A stretch of DNA of 64,000 bases from Gluconobacter vitians (lineage in GTDB: Bacteria > Pseudomonadota > Alphaproteobacteria > Acetobacterales > Acetobacteraceae): the NCBI RefSeq assembly GCF_015244565.1, contig NZ_JABCQG010000009.1, forward strand, positions 1 through 64,000, read 5' to 3'. Shown here in pieces: positions 33,752 to 41,747 of this stretch. Each line of letters begins with the position of its first letter. Within the stretch, counting starts at the first letter, position 1. Made by a program: the position numbers and the translations under genes. The notes beneath the pieces are model-generated. The model saw only the letters and a list, made by a program, of their open reading frames with translations, had not been told where the DNA came from and made no database searches.

Positions 33752-35007
33752 TGGATCGGGCAATCGTTTATGCGGGATCGATCCCGCTTGATACGGATCT
33801 TCTGCGTGCAGGGCGTTACACCAAGGCTGCGCTCGGAAACCTGGCATCAATGCTTTATGGCCCGAACGTCACGGCAGCCTCCGGACTGGGATATGCCGCG
33901 TCTGTCAGTGATCTGAGCCTGACAGTTTATGCGGGGTCGATCGTGGCGCCAGGCGTCATGGATGTTTCGACTATTGGCGGAAATGGCGGGGGGCTCGGTG
34001 CGGATACGACCGCTCTGACATGCCAGTACTGTAGCACTGCGGCGCAGACTGTCACGATGCCCGGGACGGGGAATACCTATACGGTTTATGCCATCTGTTC
34101 CGAACAGGACGCTGATCCGACGGTGCTGCCATTCTTCAATGCCAGCAATCCGTCTCAGACACAGGCCGGTATCCAGAACTCCGGTGGGGCGCTCCCTGTC
34201 CGGCGATCGGGTATCATCACGCTGGTCGTGGCTACCAATCCTCCAGCAACTCCGGCAGGAGGACATGTTGTCGCACTTTATACGATTGCGGTCCCACAGG
34301 GGGCCAGCAGTCTCGCGGGTGTGACGGTTCAGCCGGGACAGGTTTTCTGGCCGACCATTCCCGAGCTGGCAACCCAGGCACTCCTCAAGGCATCCACGGA
34401 ACCCATGACGCTTGTGACCGGGAATGGCTCGGTTCCTGTTCCGGCCTGGGCATCCAGGGTGGAACTGCGCGCTATTGGCGGCGGCGGCGGCGGGGCAGCC
34501 TCGCAGGCCATGACGACAACCGGTTCGTTTTCAGGCGCGGGTGGTGGCGGCGGCGGAGATGCCTGGGGCATTTATGCTGTCAGCCCGACCCAGGGAAATG
34601 GTCTTGCCATTACTGTTGGAAACGGCGGTGCATCCGAGCAGACTGGTGGGACGTCCCTTGTAAGTTACAATGGACAGACACTCTTGCAGGCTGAAGGCGG
34701 TCAGGGCGGAACGTTCTATTCCACAACCGGCTCAGCCGGTGGTGTTGGCGGGAATGCGTCTGGTGGAACGGTCTGGAACCAGAGCGGAACTTCCGGCGGC
34801 GACGGGCAGTGCAATGCCTATACGTTCTCCGGCTATGGCGGTGATGGTCCATGGGGTGGCGCAGGGCGTTGCGGCAATCAGGGGGGCCGGAACGCCACAC
34901 GCTATGGCGCAGGTGGAGGCGGTTCCTATTCAGCAACGACTGATGGAACGGCTTCCAGTGGTGGCTCGGGATATCAAGGCTGTATCCTGTATCGTTTCCT
35001 CCCCTGA
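33751..35007 (+). CDS. tail fibre with polyglycine-rich receptor-binding domain
   Basis: A 418-residue fibre. The N-terminal 200 residues contain beta segments that attach it to the baseplate. From about residue 240 there are runs of Gly (GGGGGAAS, GAGGGGGGDAWG, GGVGGNASGG, GYGGDGPWGGAGRCGNQGGR) of the kind that form polyglycine-II helices in phage adhesins such as those of T2/S16-like phages. It would recognise a cell-surface receptor. It is the last gene of the element and stops 8 bp before the stop of the opposing cytochrome gene. Confidence 0.75.
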   Translation: MDRAIVYAGSIPLDTDLLRAGRYTKAALGNLASMLYGPNVTAASGLGYAASVSDLSLTVYAGSIVAPGVMDVSTIGGNGGGLGADTTALTCQYCSTAAQTVTMPGTGNTYTVYAICSEQDADPTVLPFFNASNPSQTQAGIQNSGGALPVRRSGIITLVVATNPPATPAGGHVVALYTIAVPQGASSLAGVTVQPGQVFWPTIPELATQALLKASTEPMTLVTGNGSVPVPAWASRVELRAIGGGGGGAASQAMTTTGSFSGAGGGGGGDAWGIYAVSPTQGNGLAITVGNGGASEQTGGTSLVSYNGQTLLQAEGGQGGTFYSTTGSAGGVGGNASGGTVWNQSGTSGGDGQCNAYTFSGYGGDGPWGGAGRCGNQGGRNATRYGAGGGGSYSATTDGTASSGGSGYQGCILYRFLP

Positions 35008-35015
35008 AGACAAAC

Positions 35016-36329
35016 TCAGTTCAGCGAAAGTGCGTCATCCGCCATGTCTGGAGGAGGCATGCTTTTGCTGAGCCGTTTCACGTCCTCTGTCGAAACCGGG
35101 GAAGCATTGTTGCCCCAGGCATGGCGAATGAATGTCACGACATCAGCGATCTGTTCATCCGTCAGTTTGTGTTTGAACGCTGGCATGACGATGGATGATG
35201 GCGCTGCTGTCATCGGGGGGAGAGTTGCACCGCTCTGGGTGATGTGGATGAGGGAAACGGGATCATCCTGCATCATGACAGGGTTGCCGGCGAGAGGCGG
35301 AAAGACGGAAGGATAGCCTTTCCCATCAGTGCGATGACATGCCGCGCAGCGATCGACATAGATGCGTGCACCCCGATATGAGAGATCTGCCTTGTGAAGC
35401 TGATCGGTTATCGTGGAGTCATAGGTCCATGGTTTCTGGGTCTGATCGGCAGCTTTCAGACTCTTGAGATAATGAGCGATGGCATGCAGGTCATCATCCG
35501 TCAGTTTCTGTGTTCCATGCAGCACGGCGGATGTCATAGATCCGAAAACACTACCGGTTGCTGCACGGCCGGTTTTGAGGAAAGATACGATGTCATCCTC
35601 GCTCCAGCGGCCCAGTCCAGTACGGTTTTCCTGCCGGAGTGATGGGGGCGTCCACCCATCCACCATGGCACCACCGGCGAGGTAAAGACTTCCATCTGTC
35701 GCTGTGAGTGCCTTTTCCTGCATTGTGATAGCGCGGGGGGAATGACAGGCCCCGCAATGGGCTGGACCTTCTACGAGATAGGCACCGCGGGCAAGCTCGG
35801 GATCAGTAAATTCTCCCGAGGTTTTGGGGATGGCTTTTGTGGGAGTAGGGGCAAAAGCCAAGCGCCAGAAAGTCAGCGGCCAGCGGATGGAGAGTGGCCA
35901 AACAATCCCGTTCTTCGGGGGAGAAATAGGTGCTGGTTTGACGCCTTTCCGAAAATAGACAAACAGGGCGTGGATATCGCTGTCCGTCAGACGCGCATAG
36001 GATGGAAAGGGCATGGCGGGGTAAAGCGTTGAGCCATCACGACGCACGCCTTCACGCAAGGCTCTTCCAAACTGGGCTTCCGTATAATGACCGATTCCAT
36101 GGTCCGCATCTGGTGTGATGTTGGTGGAATAGATTTTTCCCATAGGCAGGGAGAATGAAATTCCACCAGAATATTCTGGTTTTCCGTGTGCTGAATGGCA
36201 GGCTGCGCAATCTGAAGCCGCGGCTAGATAACGTCCTTTTTCTAAAGTGGCGTTATCAGCATCCTGCGCTACGGCGTTTCCAGCCAGACTGCTCCCGAGG
36301 ATGCATACCGCAAGCAGAGGCCATTTCAT
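35016..36329 (-). CDS. triple-haem cytochrome c subunit of a membrane dehydrogenase
   Basis: A 437-residue periplasmic cytochrome with a Sec signal peptide (about residues 1-21) and three CxxCH haem sites at Cys41-His45, Cys192-His196 and Cys328-His332. It passes electrons from the dehydrogenase to ubiquinone in the membrane. The neighbouring large and small subunits identify it as the third part of a gluconate 2-dehydrogenase-type complex; alcohol-dehydrogenase-type cytochromes look alike. It overlaps the large-subunit stop by four bases. Confidence 0.9.
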   Translation of the reverse strand: MKWPLLAVCILGSSLAGNAVAQDADNATLEKGRYLAAASDCAACHSAHGKPEYSGGISFSLPMGKIYSTNITPDADHGIGHYTEAQFGRALREGVRRDGSTLYPAMPFPSYARLTDSDIHALFVYFRKGVKPAPISPPKNGIVWPLSIRWPLTFWRLAFAPTPTKAIPKTSGEFTDPELARGAYLVEGPAHCGACHSPRAITMQEKALTATDGSLYLAGGAMVDGWTPPSLRQENRTGLGRWSEDDIVSFLKTGRAATGSVFGSMTSAVLHGTQKLTDDDLHAIAHYLKSLKAADQTQKPWTYDSTITDQLHKADLSYRGARIYVDRCAACHRTDGKGYPSVFPPLAGNPVMMQDDPVSLIHITQSGATLPPMTAAPSSIVMPAFKHKLTDEQIADVVTFIRHAWGNNASPVSTEDVKRLSKSMPPPDMADDALSLN

Positions 36330-38104
36330 GCCTGCACCAGCGGGCCAGGGGATTTCAGATAGGTCGTACGAATATGGTGTGCAGCCCAGTATGCAAGAGC
36401 GGCGACCATTCCTGTTGGGTTATACCCCATGCCCTGCGGAAACGCGTTTGATCCAATGACGAAGACGTTTGAGACGTCCCAGCTCTGGAGATAGCGGTTC
36501 AGCGCGCTGGTCTGGGGATTTTCTCCCATGATGGCGCCTCCGCCCAGATGGGTGGTCTGATATTTGCGGGTGTCAAAAGGTTGACCCGGATTGAGGTGAA
36601 CCAGATTCATTTTTGTCGCACCCATGGCGCGTGCGACGGGTTCAATTTTGCTGACGACATACTGGTTCATGCGGATATCGTTGTCCTTCCAGGTGAAGGT
36701 CATGCGAAGCAGCGGTTGTCCGTAGGCGTCTTTCCAGGTGGGATCGAGGTCCAGATAGACGTCCCGATACGCCATGTTGCTGCCATGTGCATCAATACCC
36801 AGCGAATGCTTGTAGGTATTGATCAGGGCGTCCTTATAGGCAGAACCCCAGCGTGGTGTGCCTCCGCCTCCGGCACCGGTTGCAGCAGCGATCGGCTTCA
36901 TTCCGGCCTGATTGACCCAGACAGGGGAGCCTCCCACAAAACCAAGTGGTCCGTGGTCAAAGTTCATGCTGTTGAAATCGTCAATGGCAACGCCGGCACC
37001 ACCTGCCCCAACAAACTGATTGGTATAAGTTGAGGAAGGAAGCCAGACGCGTGAGGACGTGATGGTCTGGTAGACGAAATTGCGTCCGACCGTCCCCGTG
37101 TTGCTGACAGGATCATAAGGTTTGCCGATACCGGAAACCAGCATCAGATGAACATTATTGAACTGGAATGCTCCCAGAATGACCAGATCGGCGGAAAGTG
37201 ACGTTTCCTTCCGGGTCTTGGTGTCCAGATAAGTGACACCGGTCGCCTTTGTTTTCGTACTATCGAGATCGACGCGAAGAACATGAGCATTTGGGATAAG
37301 GGAAAATCTCGGATCCTGCCGTAATGCGGGCAGGATATTTACGTTGGGTGAGGCCTTGGAATACAGGTAGCAGTCATACCCGCTGCAATATCCGCAAAAA
37401 TTGCATGGTCCCATCTGGCAGCCATAGGTGTTCGTGTACTGGCGCGATGCGTTGGCGGCGGGAAGTGCGTAAGGATGATATCCCGCATTTTTAGCCGCAT
37501 CGCGGAAAATCGACGCCGAGAAAGTATCCTTCATTACTGGCAATGGAAAATCGCTGGAACGATCCGGAGAAAAAACATTTCCGTTTCCGACGATTTTTCC
37601 CTGAACCTTGTAGGCTTCGCCCGATGTGCCGAACACTTTTTCTGCCTTGTCGAAAAAGGGCTCCAGATCTTCATAGGTGACACCATAGTCCTGCAGGTTC
37701 ATCCCTTCGGGAATGAATTTCTCGCCATAGCGTTCGACCACGGAACTGCGCAGTCTCAGATCTTCAGGCGCAACGCGGAAATGGACGCCCGACCAGTGAA
37801 GCCCAGCCCCTCCTACGCCTTCACCGGGCAGGAACGCTGATAGTTGCCGGTAAGGTAGAGCCGTCTGGTCCATGGTATTGCGGATGGTCACCGTGGACTG
37901 GGACAGGTTCTGGAAAAGGCGTTTGCGCACAGCGCCGCGGAGTTCATCAATCGAATCCGGATAGGCACCTTCGATCTGTGTCGTCCTTTCGGCGCCACGC
38001 TCGAGCATGACCACGGAGAGCCCTGCTTCGGTCAGTTCCTTGGCGAGGATCGCGCCAGCCCAGCCAGCCCCCACGATAATGGCATCGACATGCTTTTTGC
38101 CCAT
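36326..38104 (-). CDS. FAD-dependent GMC dehydrogenase large subunit
   Basis: A 592-residue flavoprotein of the GMC family. The dinucleotide motif GAGWAG is at residues 12-17, and a C-terminal NPTGMVAALAYWAAHHI closes the flavin site. CQMGPCNFCGYCSGYDC is the cysteine-rich stretch that binds an iron-sulfur cluster in three-subunit dehydrogenases. The ATG at 38104 is preferred because the flavin fold begins just after it. Substrate is probably gluconate or a related sugar acid or polyol; sequence alone does not separate gluconate, 2-ketogluconate and sorbitol enzymes. Confidence 0.88.
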   Translation of the reverse strand: MGKKHVDAIIVGAGWAGAILAKELTEAGLSVVMLERGAERTTQIEGAYPDSIDELRGAVRKRLFQNLSQSTVTIRNTMDQTALPYRQLSAFLPGEGVGGAGLHWSGVHFRVAPEDLRLRSSVVERYGEKFIPEGMNLQDYGVTYEDLEPFFDKAEKVFGTSGEAYKVQGKIVGNGNVFSPDRSSDFPLPVMKDTFSASIFRDAAKNAGYHPYALPAANASRQYTNTYGCQMGPCNFCGYCSGYDCYLYSKASPNVNILPALRQDPRFSLIPNAHVLRVDLDSTKTKATGVTYLDTKTRKETSLSADLVILGAFQFNNVHLMLVSGIGKPYDPVSNTGTVGRNFVYQTITSSRVWLPSSTYTNQFVGAGGAGVAIDDFNSMNFDHGPLGFVGGSPVWVNQAGMKPIAAATGAGGGGTPRWGSAYKDALINTYKHSLGIDAHGSNMAYRDVYLDLDPTWKDAYGQPLLRMTFTWKDNDIRMNQYVVSKIEPVARAMGATKMNLVHLNPGQPFDTRKYQTTHLGGGAIMGENPQTSALNRYLQSWDVSNVFVIGSNAFPQGMGYNPTGMVAALAYWAAHHIRTTYLKSPGPLVQA

Positions 38105-38105
38105 T

Positions 38106-38819
38106 TTACGCGGTCTCCCCCGAAATGGAGACCGGTCCGATAGGGTAGGGCGCACCTTCCTGGTTTACCCAGTCCATGAAATCCGCTCTGGCTCCTGGAA
38201 AGCCGAGCATGACCCAGCCTGCGAGGCCCCGGTTGCCACCATAAAGAGGGTCGGCAAACACGCCTTCAAGGGTATTGGTCCGGAGCTGTTCGAAAAACAC
38301 GCGTCCCGGAATTTCGCCGAGCTGGACGGATCCCCCTTCCAGCACAGTCAGGATTTCATCCTGCTGTACGGCCGCAAGGGCTGCAAACTCCTTGCCGTAG
38401 TGCTGTCTAGCATAAGTTTCGACGCCAGCAATACCTTTGCGATAGAGGTCGCGCGGAACGAATGGAAGCTGATAGCCAAGATTGGCAGGTCCCTGCTGGA
38501 ACGGACCGGACATATACCAGTTTTCCCCATGTCCATAAGGGGTCTGCATCTGTCGGTCGATGAATTCGGCCACACCCAGTGCCTTACCGCCCGGACTGTT
38601 ATGATCGGAAGGGAAGAGACGGTCGCTGGCCGCTTCCAGAAACTGGTATTCCTTCATATCAAAGAAGGCGGGCTGATAGGACTGAGCTGCCGTTTCCGCC
38701 GCCAGAGCTTCGGCCCACTGGGTACTTCCTGCAGCCATCCAGAATGATGTGGTTCCCAGAAGCCCTTTCATGAAACTGCGGCGGAGCGGACGGTTCAGTG
38801 TCAGTTCCATGGGTGGCAC
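38106..38819 (-). CDS. dehydrogenase small subunit (gluconate 2-dehydrogenase subunit 3 family)
   Basis: A 237-residue gamma subunit with a twin-arginine signal (LRRSFMKGLLG) that probably carries the folded large subunit across the membrane as a partner. The mature part has family elements YQFLEAASDRLFPSD and GEIPGRVFFEQLRTNTLEG. The start is GTG at 38819 because GGAGAG lies 6 bp before it; an ATG at 38810 is the alternative. It leads the operon in the order small, large, cytochrome c, as in Gluconobacter gnd and sld clusters. tatA is encoded elsewhere in the window. Confidence 0.87.
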   Translation of the reverse strand: MPPMELTLNRPLRRSFMKGLLGTTSFWMAAGSTQWAEALAAETAAQSYQPAFFDMKEYQFLEAASDRLFPSDHNSPGGKALGVAEFIDRQMQTPYGHGENWYMSGPFQQGPANLGYQLPFVPRDLYRKGIAGVETYARQHYGKEFAALAAVQQDEILTVLEGGSVQLGEIPGRVFFEQLRTNTLEGVFADPLYGGNRGLAGWVMLGFPGARADFMDWVNQEGAPYPIGPVSISGETA

Positions 38820-38960
38820 AGGTCTCTCCGGAAAATAGAACCAAAAATCACAGAAAATCTGAAAATGGATGCTTTACAAAATCCAGATCCCTGTCCCCTA
38901 TCGAAGACAGGCCCGGACTTCCAGCGTCGTGCTCATCACAACATGACGAGAGATGTAAAC

Positions 38961-39773
38961 TCAGTGCGTTGCGGTGCCGGTCGTTGACGGAAGTTGTAAC
39001 GTTCCAGGCTGGGGAGAATGCTGGGTAACGGGAGCCGCTGTTGTTTCGCTATCTGCTCCTGTCGGAAAAATGGCATCCGGTCCGCTCGCAGCGGCTACCG
39101 GTGTCACTGTTTTTTCGGGAGCGGTTGGAGCAGCAGGTGCAGTGGGCGTTGTTGCAGTAGGGGCGGGCACTGGCTCTGTTCCCGGCGCTCCAAGTGTCTG
39201 CTGCTGGATACCGCCATTGACGAGAGGTGTACCAGTTGCATCCGTCATCCACGACATCAGCTTCTTGCGGATCTGGAATTCCAGCTCCACGTTCATATCC
39301 TGCATCATCTGGCTGGTCAGAGCGTAGAGTTCCTTGCGGGATGTCGGATCACGGTCACCTGTATCGAGCTTGCGCGTGATACGGGCATGAACGAAGCCGG
39401 TATGCTGGTTTCCGGCATCCGCGATATTCAACTGCACATCCATCGCTCCCGTCACAGCATTGTCGCCTGCCCGGTTCAGATAGGCCTGCTTAATGATGAA
39501 ATCGGCTTTGCCAGAACTGCCGCTGGCAATCAGGCGCTGACTGGCCATAGCCTTCAAAGCTTCATCGGGAGTAGTCGGCGCCTTGGCTGAAAGTGAATCC
39601 GGCGCGGCAGGAGCTTCGTCCTGCACGTCGATGGAGGCTACATTCAGATGAATCTGTGAAAGATAGCTGTAATCGAGCGGGGGAAAGGTCTGGTTCCCGT
39701 TCCCGTCAGAACATGCGGCTACGCCAAGGGACAACGCCAGAGCACCCAGACCAGTCCAGTAACGTACGCGCAT
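38961..39773 (-). CDS. predicted lipoprotein with Pro/Thr/Ala-rich tail
   Basis: A 270-residue protein with a lipobox LGVAAC, giving a lipidated Cys21. Residues 30-180 form a compact domain (FIIKQAYLNRAGDNAVTGAM, then DVQLNIADAG) of no recognised family. The last 80 residues are a low-complexity Pro/Ala/Thr tail likely to span the periplasm or lie unfolded. A periplasmic domain anchored in a membrane is likely; function unknown. It may share an upstream operon with the gene at 39793-40818, 20 bp away. Confidence 0.7.
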   Translation of the reverse strand: MRVRYWTGLGALALSLGVAACSDGNGNQTFPPLDYSYLSQIHLNVASIDVQDEAPAAPDSLSAKAPTTPDEALKAMASQRLIASGSSGKADFIIKQAYLNRAGDNAVTGAMDVQLNIADAGNQHTGFVHARITRKLDTGDRDPTSRKELYALTSQMMQDMNVELEFQIRKKLMSWMTDATGTPLVNGGIQQQTLGAPGTEPVPAPTATTPTAPAAPTAPEKTVTPVAAASGPDAIFPTGADSETTAAPVTQHSPQPGTLQLPSTTGTATH

Positions 39774-39792
39774 ATCCTGTCTCCTGAAGACG

Positions 39793-40818
39793 TTACAGCC
39801 GACCGAAAAGGGACTTGAGCCGGCTCTTAAGTCCCTGTTTAGACGTCTGAGAGGCCGAAGCGGAAGTCGGTTGTTCGGCCTGAGGTGAAGAAGGACTTGT
39901 CCGACTTGTTTCGGGCTCAGGTGTTACCTCAGCACGCTCGTCCCTGATTCTGGAGGGAGAAACCGTTTCAACCCCAGATGCCGGTGTATTTTCCGCTGGC
40001 TCTTTCTGACGCAGGCCTGATGCCTGTCCAAGGCCGAAATCCTCAGCCTTGAACGGCCGCGCCTCACGAATGAGAGCCGCATGTTCAGGATGGCGTGCGT
40101 ACCAACCCAGGATCAGCCCCGGAATTATTGCTGCGCCGGGATCATCGCTGATCAGAAGTGGACCGTCAGGATAATAAAAGGATGAACGAAGCGCAGGGAG
40201 GTTTTCGTTCCAGATCAGATAGAAGACCGTATCACCGTCCTGAAAACGACTGACACTCAGCGGCCCCGTCTGGAATGTGATCTGGGCCAGAAGAGGCAGT
40301 GCCGTAAAGGGCGACGAAACAATCAGTGGCCCGGAGCCCCGCTGGGCGGACAGCAGAGCGGTTATCCGGTTCTCACCGATCTGGCGACCGTTCGGACACG
40401 ACAAGGCTTCTCCGCTGTCCGCATGACCTGAAGGCAGCAGAAGTGTATGAGGTGCATACCCTTCCAGCCAGGGGCCCGACATCTCGTTGACAGCGATTTC
40501 AGGCAGGTGTTCACAGGACACGGGCGCCTGCTCGGGAAGAGGCGCTCCCAGAACACCTGTCGCCAAGGGCCAGAAAACATAGTCCATGGCTGTCAGAAGA
40601 CGCCGTCGGACAGATTCATGCAGCGCTAAGATATGGCTTGCGCTGTAATTTTCGCCTTCAAGCCACCAGCAGGCCTGTCGCCCGCTGCTGTCTTCGCCAA
40701 AAACGACGACACTGAAATCGTTCACAACCGGGATGCGGCTGACAGGAACCCAGCCGGGATAAAGCTGCTCGACCGGAAAGCCATCGAGCTTTACGCCATC
40801 AAGCAGTGTCAGCGTCAT
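39793..40818 (-). CDS. uncharacterised protein with cationic C-terminus
   Basis: A 341-residue protein I do not recognise. The first 230 residues form a beta/alpha domain (VPVSRIPVVNDFSVVVFGED), and the last 100 are a disordered Ser/Pro/Glu-rich linker ending in a cationic amphipathic helix (SKQGLKSRLKSLFGRL). This may bind membrane. There is no signal peptide. Its start overlaps the hslO stop by four bases, so it is co-translated with the chaperone gene. Confidence 0.65.
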   Translation of the reverse strand: MTLTLLDGVKLDGFPVEQLYPGWVPVSRIPVVNDFSVVVFGEDSSGRQACWWLEGENYSASHILALHESVRRRLLTAMDYVFWPLATGVLGAPLPEQAPVSCEHLPEIAVNEMSGPWLEGYAPHTLLLPSGHADSGEALSCPNGRQIGENRITALLSAQRGSGPLIVSSPFTALPLLAQITFQTGPLSVSRFQDGDTVFYLIWNENLPALRSSFYYPDGPLLISDDPGAAIIPGLILGWYARHPEHAALIREARPFKAEDFGLGQASGLRQKEPAENTPASGVETVSPSRIRDERAEVTPEPETSRTSPSSPQAEQPTSASASQTSKQGLKSRLKSLFGRL

Positions 40819-41747
40819 TCAGACCGTTCTCCAAGTTCATCACGCGTAAAGCGGAAGCCCACATTACAGAACTCACAGTTCATCGTAATGGCCCCGTTCT
40901 CGACCATATGGTCAAGATCGTCATCCGGGAATGTTTCCAGAACGGATGCCAGCCTTGCCCGGTTGCATCGGCAACCATAGGCCAGCGCGCGCGGGGTACC
41001 TAGACGAACATCCAGCGTACCGAAAAGCCGATGAATCAGCTGCTCGTTCGAAAGCTCCGGATCAAGAACTTCCTGCTCCGTGACCGTCTCCGCCAGAGTG
41101 CAGGCGGTTTCCCAGGCATCTTCATCCTGCTCGGTCGCCTCGATCCCGCCTTCGGCCGCAATCCGTTCCAGAACCAGCGCTCCGGCCTTCCAGCCATCTG
41201 CCGATTTCGCACAGAACAGCCGGATCCAGCAGTCATGCTGTTCGCTGGTGCGGAAATAGTGCATCGCCATTTCGGCAAGCGCCGTGCCGGTCAGATCAAC
41301 AATGCCCTGATGCCGGTCCATGTCCGGCCCCTGATCAATGGTGAAGGCCATATAGCCGTCACCCAGAAGCTCCTTGGCGGCCTCAGGCAGTGCATTCCGG
41401 TCAGCATCTTCGCGCAGACGCGCAAAGAACCGCAGATCTCCACTATCCGTTGCGTCTGCAACAAGCATGGAGACCGGTCCATCCCCCTTGATCTGCAGGG
41501 AAAAGGCTCCCTTGAACTTCAGGGCCGAGACCATGGCGGCCACCAGCGCCAGAGCCTCGCCTCCCAGCCGGGAAACGGCATCAGGATTGTCATGACGGGA
41601 CAGGATGGCATCAGCCAGCGGCCCAAGCCGGACCAGACGGCCCCGGACAGGTGAGCGTTCCAGATAGAACGGCATCACCCCGCCGGAGACGACCATGTTC
41701 GGAACGTCAGGACGATTCGTGTCGAGGAATGGTGGTGTATCCATCAC
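40815..41747 (-). CDS. hslO: Hsp33 redox-regulated chaperone
   Basis: A 310-residue cytoplasmic holdase that turns on when its zinc cysteines oxidise. The C-terminal zinc site has a CRC pair and a CEFC pair, the known Hsp33 Cys-X-Cys and Cys-X-X-Cys. The N-terminal substrate domain carries typical LQIKGDGPVSMLVADATDSG. Its start overlaps the argF stop by four bases, and the downstream gene overlaps its own stop, so it belongs to the argD-argF transcription unit. Confidence 0.93.
   Translation of the reverse strand: MMDTPPFLDTNRPDVPNMVVSGGVMPFYLERSPVRGRLVRLGPLADAILSRHDNPDAVSRLGGEALALVAAMVSALKFKGAFSLQIKGDGPVSMLVADATDSGDLRFFARLREDADRNALPEAAKELLGDGYMAFTIDQGPDMDRHQGIVDLTGTALAEMAMHYFRTSEQHDCWIRLFCAKSADGWKAGALVLERIAAEGGIEATEQDEDAWETACTLAETVTEQEVLDPELSNEQLIHRLFGTLDVRLGTPRALAYGCRCNRARLASVLETFPDDDLDHMVENGAITMNCEFCNVGFRFTRDELGERSE

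Larger units (their letters stand above)
14594..35007 (+). mobile_element. compact contractile-tail prophage-like element
   Basis: From repressor operators to the last tail fibre, about 20.4 kb holds an ordered myovirus module: repressor, early genes, TerS, TerL, portal, scaffold, capsid, connectors, sheath, tube, chaperone, tail and baseplate proteins, and fibres. All structural genes are on the plus strand with overlapping or tightly spaced stops and starts, and none has an internal stop. Missing are integrase, excisionase, replication, holin, endolysin and spanin genes, and any recognisable attachment repeat. Left limit is uncertain within 14.25-14.6 kb; the right limit is at most 8 bp past the last gene. 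A defective prophage, tailocin-like particle or gene transfer agent are the alternatives; the presence of terminase and capsid argues against a pure tailocin. Confidence 0.85.

Noticed and set aside
14244-35007. CRISPR array or tRNA attachment site flanking the element
   Set aside because: No spaced direct repeats and no cloverleaf-like sequence were seen in the gaps at either end.
39793-40818. SapC-like S-layer protein
   Set aside because: The domain order and the cationic tail do not match that family, and there is no signal peptide.
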